From the NCBI GenBank assembly GCA_009869945.1, contig WIXG01000021.1:248001-312000 (forward strand): 64,000 nt of DNA, given 5' to 3'. The position numbers were made by a program, and so were the translations under genes. Below the pieces are notes generated by a model, which was given only the letters and a program-made list of their open reading frames with translations, was not told the DNA's origin and made no database searches. This document shows positions 11,594-23,339 of the stretch, piece by piece. Numbering within the stretch: the stretch's first letter is position 1; each line of letters begins with the position of its first letter. The stretch comes from Mesaphorura yosii. Lineage: Eukaryota > Arthropoda > Collembola > Poduromorpha > Tullbergiidae.

Positions 11594-13694
11594 ATGGCCG
11601 ACACTCCAGAACTGCTTACCCGCTTCCAGTACTGGAAAATGATTCTTGTGCTTGGTGGAATCAACTTTATCGACGCAATGGTGTACTCCATCCCAGCGCC
11701 ATTCTACCCGAAGGAGGCAGAATCGAAGGGGCTCACAAAAACCGAGTATGGGCTCGTGTTTGGGAGCTTTGAACTCACTTCCTTCATCGTCTGCCCTCTC
11801 ATTGCGAACGTTGTAAGGTTAATTGTCATATCAGTAATTGATATCCTTAGGTCTAATTCGTGTAGTAAAGGTACCCTGCCCACTGCACGTTTGTGACATA
11901 TTTCAGATCCATAAATATAATCCGAGGTCAATTTACTACTTTGGAGTCCTCGTCGTTGGCACTTCAGTGTCACTTTTCGGGTAACTTCCTTAATTAGCGA
12001 AGGCTAATCTGCTAATCTGCTGAATTCCTCCTCCTGACGTGTCAATTTATTTCAGATTCTTAGACAGAATCAACTCACACATTCCATTCCTCATCTTATC
12101 TTTCGTGTTACGAATTTTTGAATCAGTCGGATCAGGATTGCTCTTTGTTTCATCCTACACAATCGTAAGCCATTTACTCTTTGCAAAAATACGCAACATA
12201 AACAAATACGTTAACAGTTCGCTGAAGTTCCAGTACGTGATGATTTCAGGTAACGAATCGATCTCCAGGATCAGTTGCGACGACTTTTGTAAGTTAACTT
12301 CTAATCCCGTCTGTCTTCTTCGTCTTCATAAATTAGTAAATCCTATGTGCTTCGTTTTCAGGCCACAATGGAAGTCCTCTTCGGAATGGGATTCAGCATG
12401 GGCCCAATCGTTGGAGAAGCTCTTTATGTGATTGGTGGGTTTCAGATGCCTTTCTTTGCTCTGGGCGGAACTCTGTTTGCGGTCGGGACTCTGGCATACT
12501 TCTTTGAAGACGCGTCAGGTGATGACAATCCGAATCTTTCCACAACGCAAAGGAAAAAGGGGATCATGGAATTGCTGGAAGTGCCTGTGATTGCTCTTCA
12601 GGTGAGTACCCTGAATCTTTGTGGCGAAATCATTACAAATACCGTTGGGGTTTTGTATTTTTTCAGGCGGTGAGCATAATTGTTGGCGCAATGTCGATTT
12701 CTTTCCTGTACGCGGTGCTCGAGCCTCATTTAAGACAGGTTAGCGTCCAGCGCGCCAGAATTAGAAACTGGTCACACCTCTGTGGTTACTTTTCAGTTTG
12801 GTCTACCGCCCATGACCACCGGGATCGTGTTCTTTATCAATGGGGCAACATATGCTGTCGCGTCTCCGATTCTCGGAGGCATCTGCGATAAAATCGCATC
12901 AGCACAGCAGTCGTACGTCGCTGCAGCTGGATTTGTGTTGGTTTTCGTGGCGTTCGTGCTCATTGGCCCTGCGCCGTGTCTTCCAATTACGCCGTAAGAT
13001 TGTTCGATATTATTTTACCACATGCAGCCCCTGAGTTCAGGTTTGTCAAGCAGGCATATTGGATTGGTCGCGGCCGGGCTCGTTCTTATCGGACTCGGGC
13101 TGCCATCAATTTATGTGTCGTCATTCATGAAGGCTCTGGCCGTTGGAAAGTAAGTCACGACCGCCCCACGTCGAAAAAAAAATCAGGTGCTAAAAGATTA
13201 CTTTATTTCAGAGACGAAGGATTTCTGGACCCTAACGCCCTCGTTTCAGGTATGTGGATGAGCTGCATGAGTATGGGATCTTTTATCGGGCCCAGCGCCG
13301 CTGGTGAGTTTCTAAATTCCTCTTCATTTCAGCATGATTACTATAAAGTCCCCTGGTGACTCGTGAATCTTTCTGCAGGAATTTTGTCCGACCAATTTGG
13401 ATTTCCTCGCGCGACGTACTTCATAATGGGGATTAACCTCTGCCTAGTAAGTCCTCGTTGTCTCGTGGCTTTGGGTGTCTTTAACGAACTCTTTCTTCTG
13501 TATACGTAACACGTCATTTAACTTTGCAGATTGTTGCAACTGTGGCGTACTGCGTACGCCTGAGACGAAGGACGCGCTTTACGCGTGCGTGCACTCCAAT
13601 TCAAGTGCACGGTGAGACGACGCCTCTGCTTGCATCCATCGGTTCTATCAATTCGACATCGAATACGTCGACGTCCACGGAGCAAGTAGCATAA
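11594..13694 (+). CDS. SLC18B1: SLC18B1-like MFS transporter, paralog 3
   Basis: Predicted 456 residues from exons 11594-11812, 11907-11980, 12056-12164, 12250-12288, 12362-12601, 12667-12738, 12797-12993, 13054-13149, 13212-13303, 13379-13446 and 13530-13694; the sum is divisible by three. The first exon is long and lacks the intron after 'FYP(K/A)E' that the others (except paralogs 4 and 6) keep. Private introns lie at 12602-12666 and 13304-13378. The acceptor at 13053 (ag|GCATATT) was chosen because it alone keeps the frame into 'GLVLIGLGLPSIYVSS'. 12-TM core with 'SIPAPFYPKEAESKG' after TM1 and 'GMWMSCMSMGSFIGPSAAG' near TM11. The tail is Ser/Thr-rich with an acidic dileucine 'ETTPLL', a typical endolysosomal sorting signal. 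Confidence 0.9.
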
Positions 13695-15445
13695 AGCAAA
13701 GCATAAAGATCAGTGTTATTAGAGACCTCCCTTTCCTTTGTTTATGTTTATGCTTTGCTTGACTTTGACTATTTTGTATTTGTCAATAGAAATATTTTAA
13801 CTACTTGTTTTGCAAGATAACGAGATAGAGATGCATAAATATTATTTTATAAATCCACAATACATACCAGCATAGCAGCAAGCAGTTCAGCTGTCACTTA
13901 TGAAGATCAACATAAATTATTGCAACAGCTAAGCAGCAGTTCGGGTTTGGGAAGATTAGCAGACAGAACAGAGACCTGAAACCACATGCGGCTGGACGCT
14001 GGATTGACTGGAATGTTACCGCTACGGTCACGACACGACGACGCGACGGGAAGATAACAGATTTCAAAACCTGCCGATTGCGATTACAGAATTAAATCCC
14101 GGCAGGCACGGCACGGCATTGACATGGAGCGATTATTTTAATTAGCGACCGATTCTTCGGTTGTAAAGGAATGTGGTCAACTTCTGTCTGTAAAGTGTGT
14201 CCAATCAGACAGAGTACGACTACTTATGAAGTGGTTCGTTGAAGGTCGAGATCAGGGTTGAGATTAGCCTTGCCTTGCCGGGCTAATTATCGAGGTAATT
14301 AGTGACAGTGGCAAGGCAATTCACGCACGCACGACGCACAATTAACCTCACTGTCTTCAGATTAAATGTAGTGGCTTTTCGCGGAGTTTGGAGTATAGAA
14401 TTTGGGAAGATATTGGAAGCTTAACTAAAATTATCTGGAAATTGTTGATTAAGCAGTGATTGTGCAAAGTGAAAAGCAAAATGTAAACACTTGCATTTCG
14501 TGCACGCCGCGCCGTTACATTCGCTTCTTTATTTGTGTGTTATCAAATCATAGTTCCACTTTCTGGGTCCGGAGCTGTGCTGATTCAGCTGGGTCGTTGA
14601 CAAACGCACATTTGACTGTAAACCCTGTTAAAATTAACCCTTCAGCCAAGCCACGCCGTGAAACAGGAAACGTGTCAAATGTCAAGTCAGAAAAGTAAAG
14701 AGTAGTATGAGTAGTTTTGACATCCGCCCACAGCAGTTGAGTATTTCTGTCAATTTCACCAGTTTCCAGTTTCTGCGAGTTTGCAGCGGCAGTCTGAATC
14801 TCGTGCTCGAATTCCACAAGCTGAAAAGGAAACGGCAAGCTGTCGACTGTCGACGAACCGAGCCGCTTTGCCGTGCTGATGCAGCAGCAGCGAATCGTGT
14901 TTGAAGTTTGAGTGTTTGATTCTAAAATTAGAATGCAGAGGCAGAAAGGGTGATAGTAATTAGTGCAGTGAACACTCTCAACTGAGGACGGTCCGGTGGC
15001 AATACCAAAACATTGAACTGCAAGCAGGAGGCAGAATTACATTTACCGACTGACCTGGTGATTTGAGATCCCATTTCTTATCATGCTCAGGTTCTGAAAT
15101 CTGGGCAGTGATAAGCGATAAGAGATGAAAAGTGTATAGGCATGCGTGCGTGAGGAAATTCTTGTACACAGTTTGTAGTTTGTCCACTTTAATTATCAAA
15201 CATTTACCTTTCTGGCTACAGCAAGTGCATTGCAGTCGTGATTGAAGTCATGTACCATTTCGGGACTGGAATCCAGAGTTAATTGAGTAAGTTGAGTCAG
15301 TTTTATGGCCAGACAGACGAGACAGACAGATCACAATTCCCTGCCTGAATTGTGAGTTTGCAAGTTAAACTGTGGATCAGCCGATAGCCGAATCGAAGGG
15401 AATAGTCAACAGAAGCTGGTCAAGTATTTGCAGTCAAGATTCGAG
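13695..15445. other. Intergenic, between paralogs 3 and 4
   Basis: About 1.75 kb of AT-rich sequence with scattered short open frames and no recognisable gene, transposon or RNA. Confidence 0.45.
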
Positions 15446-17758
15446 ATGGTCGTCGGATTCGACGGGACTCAAGTCATAGCCGTGGCCACGGCCGCTGGCG
15501 GAAATCCGAGTCAGAGCACTGACGCCGAATCAGGACGTGGGCACACTGAGTCATCGTCAGGCGTAAACCAGCCGTCTTCCAGTTTCACGCTATCGCAATG
15601 GACGCTCATATTCGTGCTTGGAACAATCAACGTTTGTGCAGCCATGATTTACTCCATCCAGGCTCCGTTCTACCCAGCAGAAGCGGAGTCGAAGAACTGC
15701 ACCGCGACGGAATACGGGCTTGTTTTCGGGTCGTACGAGCTGACGACGTTCATCGCGTGCCCGATCGTTGGCAGCTGCGTAAGTACAAAAAGCGGCGTTT
15801 GGCTTGAAGCCCGATTCGGTTTCTGTAATGCGTAATGATGTGTACATTAATTTGCAGATGTACAAACTTGGTTCGAAGCTGTCTTACCATTTGGGACTGA
15901 TTTTCAGTGGATCCAGCGTCATCCTCTTTGGGTAGTGCGTTGTAAATGCATTAATGACGGCGAAGTTCTGATAAAATTGCTTATCTTTCAGATTCCTTCC
16001 TTTTCTCGACGATCACCTCAGTTTCCTCGCCGCCTCATTCTCGTTACGGATCACAGAGGCGATTGGAGCGTCCATCGTGTTCATTGCCACTGCGACCATT
16101 GTGACCATGCAGTTTCCCGATTCGGTGGCCACAATTTTTGTACGTAATTGCGATTCCTTCCAAAGACTCTGCCAGTGGCCAGCCCCGCGGCCGCAATGTG
16201 CTCCAATGTGCTAATACCAATGCCAATAATTTACAGGCCACACTTGAGCTCACTTTCGGAATCGGCTTCGCCATTGGCCCGACGGTCGGCTCCGCATTGT
16301 ACGAGCTGGACGGATTTTCACTGCCTTTCATCGCTCTGGGCGGCACGCTCCTTTTCCTGAACATTGTCACGTGCTTCATACTGCCAAAAGCCATCTCGTC
16401 TCCTTCAACGACGGCCACACATTCGGCCGTGGCTGTGCCGGTGTCCGACAACAATTCTTCAATCAACAACAATAATTCTGTGTCTCTCAGCCCTTCGAGT
16501 GTGAGTGCAGGCACAGTTGACAATTCGCCGGGCCCCACACGTGGCTACGCTTTTCTGGATCTCATGAGTTTCGCCAGCATAAATCTCTACTCGTTCAGCA
16601 ATTTTGTGGCGGCCGTAGGCGTGGGATTCCTGACAGCGACGCTGGAACCGCAACTTCGAAAGGTACTTCTACAACATCTAATTTACTTTGAATCATGAGC
16701 CGCTGGCATTATCACCTTTAAGATTTATCGTTCATTTAGTACAAACTTCACAAAGTAATGACCGGCTTCATATTTTTCTTGTACGGAGGTAAGTCGAAAA
16801 TGAAAACGATGCGTCGTTTACAAATTTGTAAAAGAACACTCGACATATTGAGTTTAAGGTTCATTAAAGTGCGATCATTGTTATCGTTTTTTGCTCATGG
16901 AAGGAGTATACGCCCTGATGGCTCCTTTTGTCGGAAAACTCTGTGATAGAATCCCACAGCCCATTTACGTGACGCTGGTGGGTGCAGCCCTCAGTTTCAC
17001 GGGTTTCATGTTCCTGGGCCCGGCTCCGTTCCTCGGAATTAAATCGTAAGTACCGCAATCGCACTTAAGCACACTTTCAAGCTTCGGGCTCGAGTTCTGG
17101 CTCAGTTCCTTTCTAAATGCTAAAATTACGCACTGCTACTTCATTTTAGGCTCCTTTGGGTCACAATCATCAGTTTAGTTCTGATTGGATTCGGTCTCGC
17201 CGGGGTTTATGTGTCCACGTTTCTTCTGACGCTGCAAGAAGCCAAGTAAATAATATGGAGCGGTAGAACTGATGAGGCTCTGCGCCTTCCAATGTAATTT
17301 AGATCTGAAATTGAGTTGTGGCTTCTGATTTGCAGGCGGCAGGGGTTTCCCGACACAGCGACGACCTCCTCACTTGTCTCCGCCTTGTGGATGTCCTGCA
17401 TTTCTCTCGGCTGCTTTGTTGGACCGTCGGCGGCCGGTTTGTTAGTTGACCATTTCGGCTTTAGACACGCCACCTACTTTGTACTCACGCTTAACAGCTT
17501 CGTTGTAAGTTTTCGACTTGATTCTAATAATTAACTCTGCCTAGTCTGACTAAATTAATTGCACTAATGCGCACTAATTTGCAGATTCTCTTCATTTTAT
17601 CTTACATCTTCGCGAAAAGAAGCTATTTGCAGATTCTCATCATTTTCGATTACATCTTCGCGGAAAGAAGCTGCGGAGTCCGTCGAACTCAGAACGTGCC
17701 CGCAGACGCAGATTTTGTGGACGACGAATTAAGTTCGCTGCTGGCGAATCGAAAATGA
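15446..17758 (+). CDS. SLC18B1: SLC18B1-like MFS transporter, paralog 4
   Basis: Predicted 536 residues from nine exons: 15446-15778, 15858-15931, 15992-16139, 16237-16662, 16740-16788, 16904-17045, 17150-17245, 17336-17504, 17585-17758. The sum is divisible by three. The start is ATG at 15446 (MVVGFDG...), and the ~45-residue N-terminus is Ser/Gly-rich. The core begins 'YSIQAPFYPAEAESKNC'. The cytosolic loop between TM6 and TM7 is expanded by ~50 Ser/Asn/Thr residues not seen in siblings. A private intron splits 'FLYGG|VYAL' (16789-16903). The final exon carries an in-frame 48-bp tandem duplication that includes its splice acceptor, giving two copies of the end of the last helix. The tail ends with the acidic dileucine 'DDELSSLL'. 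Confidence 0.9.
17578..17673 (+). repeat. 48-bp direct tandem duplication containing a splice acceptor
   Basis: Two adjacent copies (17578-17625 and 17626-17673), each starting TTTGCAGATTCTC and ending at AAGAAGCT(A/G), with only a few differences. Each copy contains its own TTTGCAG acceptor, and 48 is a multiple of three. Splicing to either acceptor (exon starting 17585 or 17633) therefore keeps the frame and gives proteins differing by 16 residues. Confidence 0.9.
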
Positions 17759-18857
17759 AGATAAGTTCCGTATCTCGCGTCTCCTGTATTTGAACGCTTT
17801 ATGAGTTTTACTTTATTTTACTGTATTTTTATTACCTCCTCATTTGTACTTACAAATTATTTACAAAATTTGCAAATAAACATCGTTATTTTTTATTTTT
17901 TAATGGTACATTACGACTAAGACATATAAATGAGCTCATTAACAGCGTGAAGATAATTTTTGGAGACGGGAATCGCCCACTCGCAACACGTGAAGCGTGA
18001 AAAAATTTGTGGCTGGTGTCAAAGAGCAAGAAAATTAGAGACCGACGCAACTTTGACCAAGTTGAAGAAGCGAGTCGGCCGGTGTCGCATCGCGTGTCGT
18101 GCGCAATTCGAGTGTGTGCGTGTGATTCCGTTAAAGTTGGAGCTGAAAGAAAGGCTTGAGTCAGTGTTGATTTGACTAAATATAAACGCTCTTTCTGGAT
18201 TCGGCTGGTGACAGACAAGCGACAAAGGGCACTGGCACAACTTCCGATAAGAAACCATGCCGTAGTTGCCTTGTGCCAACTAAAGTTCGAGTTCTCAGTC
18301 CGTCTCAACGTCTCTTGCGTTACGTAACCCGATTAGTTTCTTTCCAAAAGACGCTACAAACAGAATTAATCTTCAATTTTGTGCATCTGTCATAAAAATT
18401 ACGGGACTGAACGGCCGTCACTGCTGTCGTTTCCTGCCTCTACCCAAGTTTACAGCGTTTTCGAGGGTACCAAGTTGCAGAGTTGAAGACAGACCATTAA
18501 AAGCAGATACTGTATTCGATACTCGATTAACCACAGAAGTGATTATTTTCACGCAAACCCACTGCACACCACATTTTGTACTTGCACTTCGGCGACTGAA
18601 AATACTGCAGCGTATTGAAATTGGAAATTAGCAAGAAGATTCAGACCAAACACCAGGCTGAATAACACGAAGAGGCTAAGGCGAACGCGAATTGATTGAC
18701 TTACTCTTAGATTAGAACCAATGCATCGTGATTAGAATGTAATTTAATCTTTAGGTGCCAGTGAAGCATTTCTGTGATAATATTAGTTCGACTCTCTTAG
18801 CTAAGCTACGCCGCGCGTTAATTACTTACTCTACGTTTAAGTTGAAGATTAGTCAAG
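17759..18857. other. Intergenic, between paralogs 4 and 5
   Basis: Contains the 3' UTR of paralog 4 (AATAAA at 17875) and the upstream region of paralog 5. A 140-codon minus-strand open frame at 17886-18308 shows no family features. Confidence 0.45.
17875..17880 (+). terminator. AATAAA poly(A) signal of paralog 4
   Basis: Canonical hexamer about 115 bp after the stop at 17758, in AT-rich context. Confidence 0.65.
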
Positions 18858-20827
18858 ATGCAACCGAATTCCAATTCCTACAATTCAGCTTCTACTTCCA
18901 AGTCTCAATGGGTTATCTTCAGCTTACTGGCTGCTCTGACCCTTCTTTCAGGCCTCGTCTACTCCTTGCAGGCACCTTTCTACCCAATTGAGGTAAAGAC
19001 AACTACAACCTGTCAAGCAAACAATTACAAAATCATTAACTTCATTGCTATGCATTTAAGGCTGAGAAGAAAGGAGTTTCTGTCATCGAGGTTGGATTCA
19101 TTTACGGGGTGTACGAGCTGGCGAGTTTCTTATTTGCGCCGGTCGCTGGAACACTGGTACGAATTCTTGTGTAATTTCTTATCATCAGTTTCCAATTCTT
19201 AAGACTGGGCATGCCCACAGATGACCAGGATCGGCCCTGTCGCCGGACTGTATTGGGGAATCCTCCTGACTGGGCTGGGCATCATCGCAGTTGGGCTGCT
19301 TGAGTTTGTGACCAACACGACCTGGTTCATCGTATTTTCTGTGATACTTCGCATTACGCAGGCGGTTGGCGCTACAGCGCGTGCCATCGCCATCGTGTCC
19401 ATGATCACGTTTACGTTTCAGAATGCTATCGCGACTACATTTGTAAGTTTCGACGTGCGAGCTTATTTTTTGCACGCATGCAATCAGTTCAAGTTGAGCT
19501 TCCTTTCAGGCATCAATTGAAAGCTTTTTCGGAGTTGGAGTCTGTTCTGGCGTTCTCATCGCCGGATATTTGATGGAGGTTGGTGACTTTGCACGAATTA
19601 CTTGAAAATGTTGAAGGTCGCCCCTCTTGTAATGGCTGTCCTCGTCTGCGTTAAACAGTTAACAGGTTTCCTGGGCACATTCATCATTTCGGGATCAGCG
19701 CTCCTTCTTACATTACCAATTTCGTGGGCCACGCTGCGATATTGCAATGTGTCCGCCAAAGAATTTGGCTCACATGACGCAGCTGTTGCGCCTCCTGGTC
19801 GTGTAACACACAACAGTGATGACAGCTCGAACAATAACAAGAAAAGCATGGGAGTCTTCACACTTTTGAGGGTTCCAACCATCGCACTTTCAGTCTTCGC
19901 CGTGGTTGCGACTGCCATCAGTTTAGGATTTACGATGGGAGTGCTCGAACCTCATTTAGACCAGGTAAGCTGCCTGCGCCAACAAGGCGCCAAAATCAGT
20001 GTGCTTTTCTAGGACAAATTTATGCTTTCTGAATTCTGATTCTCTGGTGCCTTGCAGTTTAAATTAAATCCAGTCATGATTGGACTGATGTTTTTATTCC
20101 GCGATCTCGCGTACGCCGTCGCGTCGCCCGTTCTGGGCTGCCTATTCGACAAGATCAAGTCTCCGTACTACGTTCGACTGATTGGCCCCACGCTTATATT
20201 CGTTGCCTTCTCGTTCATGGGACCAGCGCCTTTCGTCCCGATTAAGCCGTAAGCTTAACTTATTTAATTTGTGTCAAGGCCAACAGCCCAGGATTTGTCA
20301 TGCCCATTTAATTTCCAGAAACCTGTGGCTCACCGCCGTGGGCTTGAGCATCCTCGGAATCGGCATGAGTTCCACCTTCGTATCTTCGTTCCTATTCGCC
20401 CTGCAGGATGCCAAGAAGATTTCAGTTGGAGACGACATTCGAATGCACGAGCTGATTTCTGGGATTTGGCGGAGTGCAATTGCGCTTGGACTCTTTGCGG
20501 GCCCGAGCATAGCGGGCGTTTTGTTCGTGGCGATTGGATTTCCAAATGAATCGCTTCTCATTCTTGGACTGCAGCTCCTCCACGTAAAAAACTGTACTGA
20601 TTTTCTTTAAAGAGCGAGTTCTAAGATCAATTTGCCTTCGGTCGCAGATTCTCTTGATTATCGGCTGCATTTGCTTCAAGTCTGAGTCGAAAATTCAGGT
20701 GGAATCCGGGCCGATTAATGCGGCCACTCTCGACGCGGGCGCGGATACGGAAAGGACGCCGTTGTTGTCTCATTTGTCCCCGGCAGTCGCTGGGCAAGAG
20801 CAGGAGCGTCTCGTCGTGCTGCAGTAA
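18858..20827 (+). CDS. SLC18B1: SLC18B1-like MFS transporter, paralog 5
   Basis: Predicted 486 residues from eight exons: 18858-18992, 19061-19156, 19221-19442, 19510-19582, 19666-19964, 20058-20248, 20319-20583, 20648-20827. The sum is divisible by three. The start ATG at 18858 is followed by a short Asn/Ser-rich N-terminus and TM1 ending 'YSLQAPFYPIEAEKKGVS'. The donor at 19583 (GTTG|gtgact) was chosen because it alone joins in frame to 'GFLGTFIISG'; the intron is in phase 1, whereas paralog 1 has a phase-0 intron at almost the same place. The exons for TM10-TM11 are fused (20319-20583) relative to siblings. The tail includes the acidic dileucine 'DTERTPLL'. Predicted vesicular or lysosomal membrane transporter. 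Confidence 0.9.
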
Positions 20828-23339
20828 TTCACGTCTCAAGTCTCAAATGCTCTCGAGCTCGAACTTAATTCACAACTCGCACGTCAAGCTTCAACCAGCG
20901 AGACAGCTCAATTGCCCAATGTTCAAGGTTGTGCTCACTTCTCGCTTGTTTACTGATATGCTGTTACTGTTAATCGTTCTATTTAATAAACGATGACATT
21001 TTGGATGGAAAAGGTGACTGAACCGTGTAATTTATTAAAGCGAGGATGATTTGTGCTCTTGTAGTCTAATTATGTCATTGCTAAATTGCTAAATCGTTGC
21101 CACGTTGTGCTCTTGACCGTCATGATTCACCGATCATCAGAATTGGAACAATTTAACATGAGCCTTGCTGCCTTGCGTCATCTCGAAAACTAGAAATACA
21201 AAATTAGCACTAAATTGATGACTGAAACGCTGAAAGCTTTATATCTCAATCAAGCTTGAAATTATGCCATGCCCTGCCCGTCTTAAGTCTTAACCAAGCC
21301 ACAGACACTTGATTATGCGTTCAGACCACTAGTTAAACATTTCTTGATGTTCTTCAATTGTCAATTGCTTGTTTTGCTGGTTCAGCCGTATCGAGTTCCG
21401 AGTTGCTTGGAAGTTGTGGTTTTCAGCAGTTAATATCATTTAGTTCTTAATTTGGGATACGGCAAGGCTTTGGTGCGTTGGAAGTGAGAAGACACATGAA
21501 ATACGAGTTACGAGAATCAAACTTGGAGTTCAGGAGCAAAGTGCAGATTTTTGTGAATTCGTGTTCTTGTTGGGTCCCCGTAGCAATTTTTACAAGATTG
21601 CCAACTTCCGAATCGAAATGTAGTCAGATTTGCGGGGCTCACGGTGGTTCTAAGGTTCGTGTTTCGACATAAACTTTATTCAGTTTTCGTACTTCTAGGC
21701 GTTCGTATTCTTCAAATTAATTTCCACATTTCAAAATTCATCACTGTAAACGCTTAATTAAATACAATAAATAGAGCTATTAGACTCGTAATTACACCTC
21801 GAATGAATGGGTCCCATTCTTGGCGTCGTCAGCCTGTCGCCTGCCGCCGCCGGCTCCAGTAGCCAGTAAGCCGTTTCTTGTAGGTAGTAGTTTGGGGTTA
21901 CGAGCGAATTATTGATGTCAGGGCAAGTTGGAGTGACCTGTGAAATGGGACAGACACGACACTACACGACAGACTTGGTTGAAATTATTGTCTTGGCCAA
22001 GTTGACATTTGACACACGCAAGCAATTCACTACAACAAATTCGAGCGAGACGCGGACACGGTGCCAAAAACTACCCAAATTATGACCCCTCGACTTCGAC
22101 AACTCTGAACAAAAAAAATTATGTCAACATGTTGTTGGCTCGTTGACTCGTTGATGGTTGGACTTTTCTGGAAACCACATCAAATCTTGTCCTTTGCCCT
22201 TTTCTCTTTCTTGTGTAAATAGAAAATTATAAATTAAGTCGTAGTCGCGGAATCTGTAAGTGTGTAAACTATAAATCTGGATTATTGTTAAGTCAAACTC
22301 AATACTCAAGGCGATGGACCGGCCAACGGCTATATCTTATCTTATCTGTGTTCATGCTTGTAGTTTACGAACTTTACGAGTTACGACTTACGACTTTACG
22401 AGCCTTCCAGCTGCTTCTTCGAGTAGTTTCCTATTTTCTAATTTCATTCTTCGAAAAGATCAGAACAGTGACCAGTGACCGACCATTGATCAATCAATCA
22501 TTCATTTGATACATGACTCTAGCTCTACGACCCACGCTGAGGCTCGAAGCTAGAGAAAGGAGACAAATAATACGCTTCGTTACTCATAAAAGGAAGACCG
22601 GTTTCGTACTCCAAAGACTCCAGTCCAGTACAACTTACGACTTACGCTAAGATTTATTGCAGCCGGTGCCGTTCCGCACTTGCCAATTGCCATAAAACGC
22701 GAGCTCCAGAGTCCAGAGTTGTGTGAACTTGGGCGAGCTGTCAAGGTCCTTCTGGCTATTAGACACTGGAACCGCAGCATTTAAATTGATTACATACACG
22801 ATAATGAGTTGATGGGTACTCTTTTATGGTAAATCGTCTCTAGTCTCTTTAGTCACTGTCTTCTTGGCTTATGCTTATGGCTACTTGGTTTGGGTTAAAG
22901 CTTATCATCATCACGGACTGTACTGTACTTTTTTTTGCAGTTGGGCTGTCCCAGATGAAGCCAAGTATTACGACTACGACAATACCAAGAATGAGTCCCA
23001 TACTTTTTCACCATCTCGAGTTCAGTTCCAGTTCCGTTGGTTCTTCGCACTCGCACACTTCTTATTACTGTACTGTGCACGTACACGGTTCGAGATTGTG
23101 ATGTCAAGAAAGTGACCTGAACCTGAGTCAACTGTGAACACTCATCCTTCAGAATCCAGTTGCAGTGTTGACGTGAGCGTGCATCCTCTCGTGAAGCTGA
23201 GGTAATTTTCCACGCCTGTCTTGTCTGACGCCCCGATCGACCACCGGCTTCATTGTCATTGTTAAGAGGTAAATTGATAGTTGCCTCGTCTCCACCAACG
23301 CCAACCCCAGCGGCAGCACCGCAGAGTACGACGGTGGCG
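20828..23339. other. Long intergenic region between paralogs 5 and 6
   Basis: The longest gap in the array (2.5 kb). It has repeated short words of the type TTACGA(G/C)TT around 22370-22410 and 22630-22650 but no coherent repeat unit. Sequence at 23255-23339 is open in the frame of paralog 6 but has no ATG, so it is probably 5' UTR; an acceptor-like 'accgcag' at ~23320 suggests a non-coding first exon upstream. Confidence 0.4.
20985..20990 (+). terminator. AATAAA poly(A) signal of paralog 5
   Basis: Canonical hexamer about 160 bp after the stop at 20827. Confidence 0.65.

Noticed and set aside
22370-22650. Repeated words of the type TTACGA(G/C)TT in the long intergenic gap, also seen near 47870 and 48710
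   Set aside because: No constant unit, spacing or boundaries; looks like a compositional habit of the intergenic DNA rather than a defined repeat.
23255-23339. In-frame upstream extension of paralog 6 before ATG 23340
   Set aside because: Open but without an ATG, and an acceptor-like site at ~23320 suggests 5' UTR.
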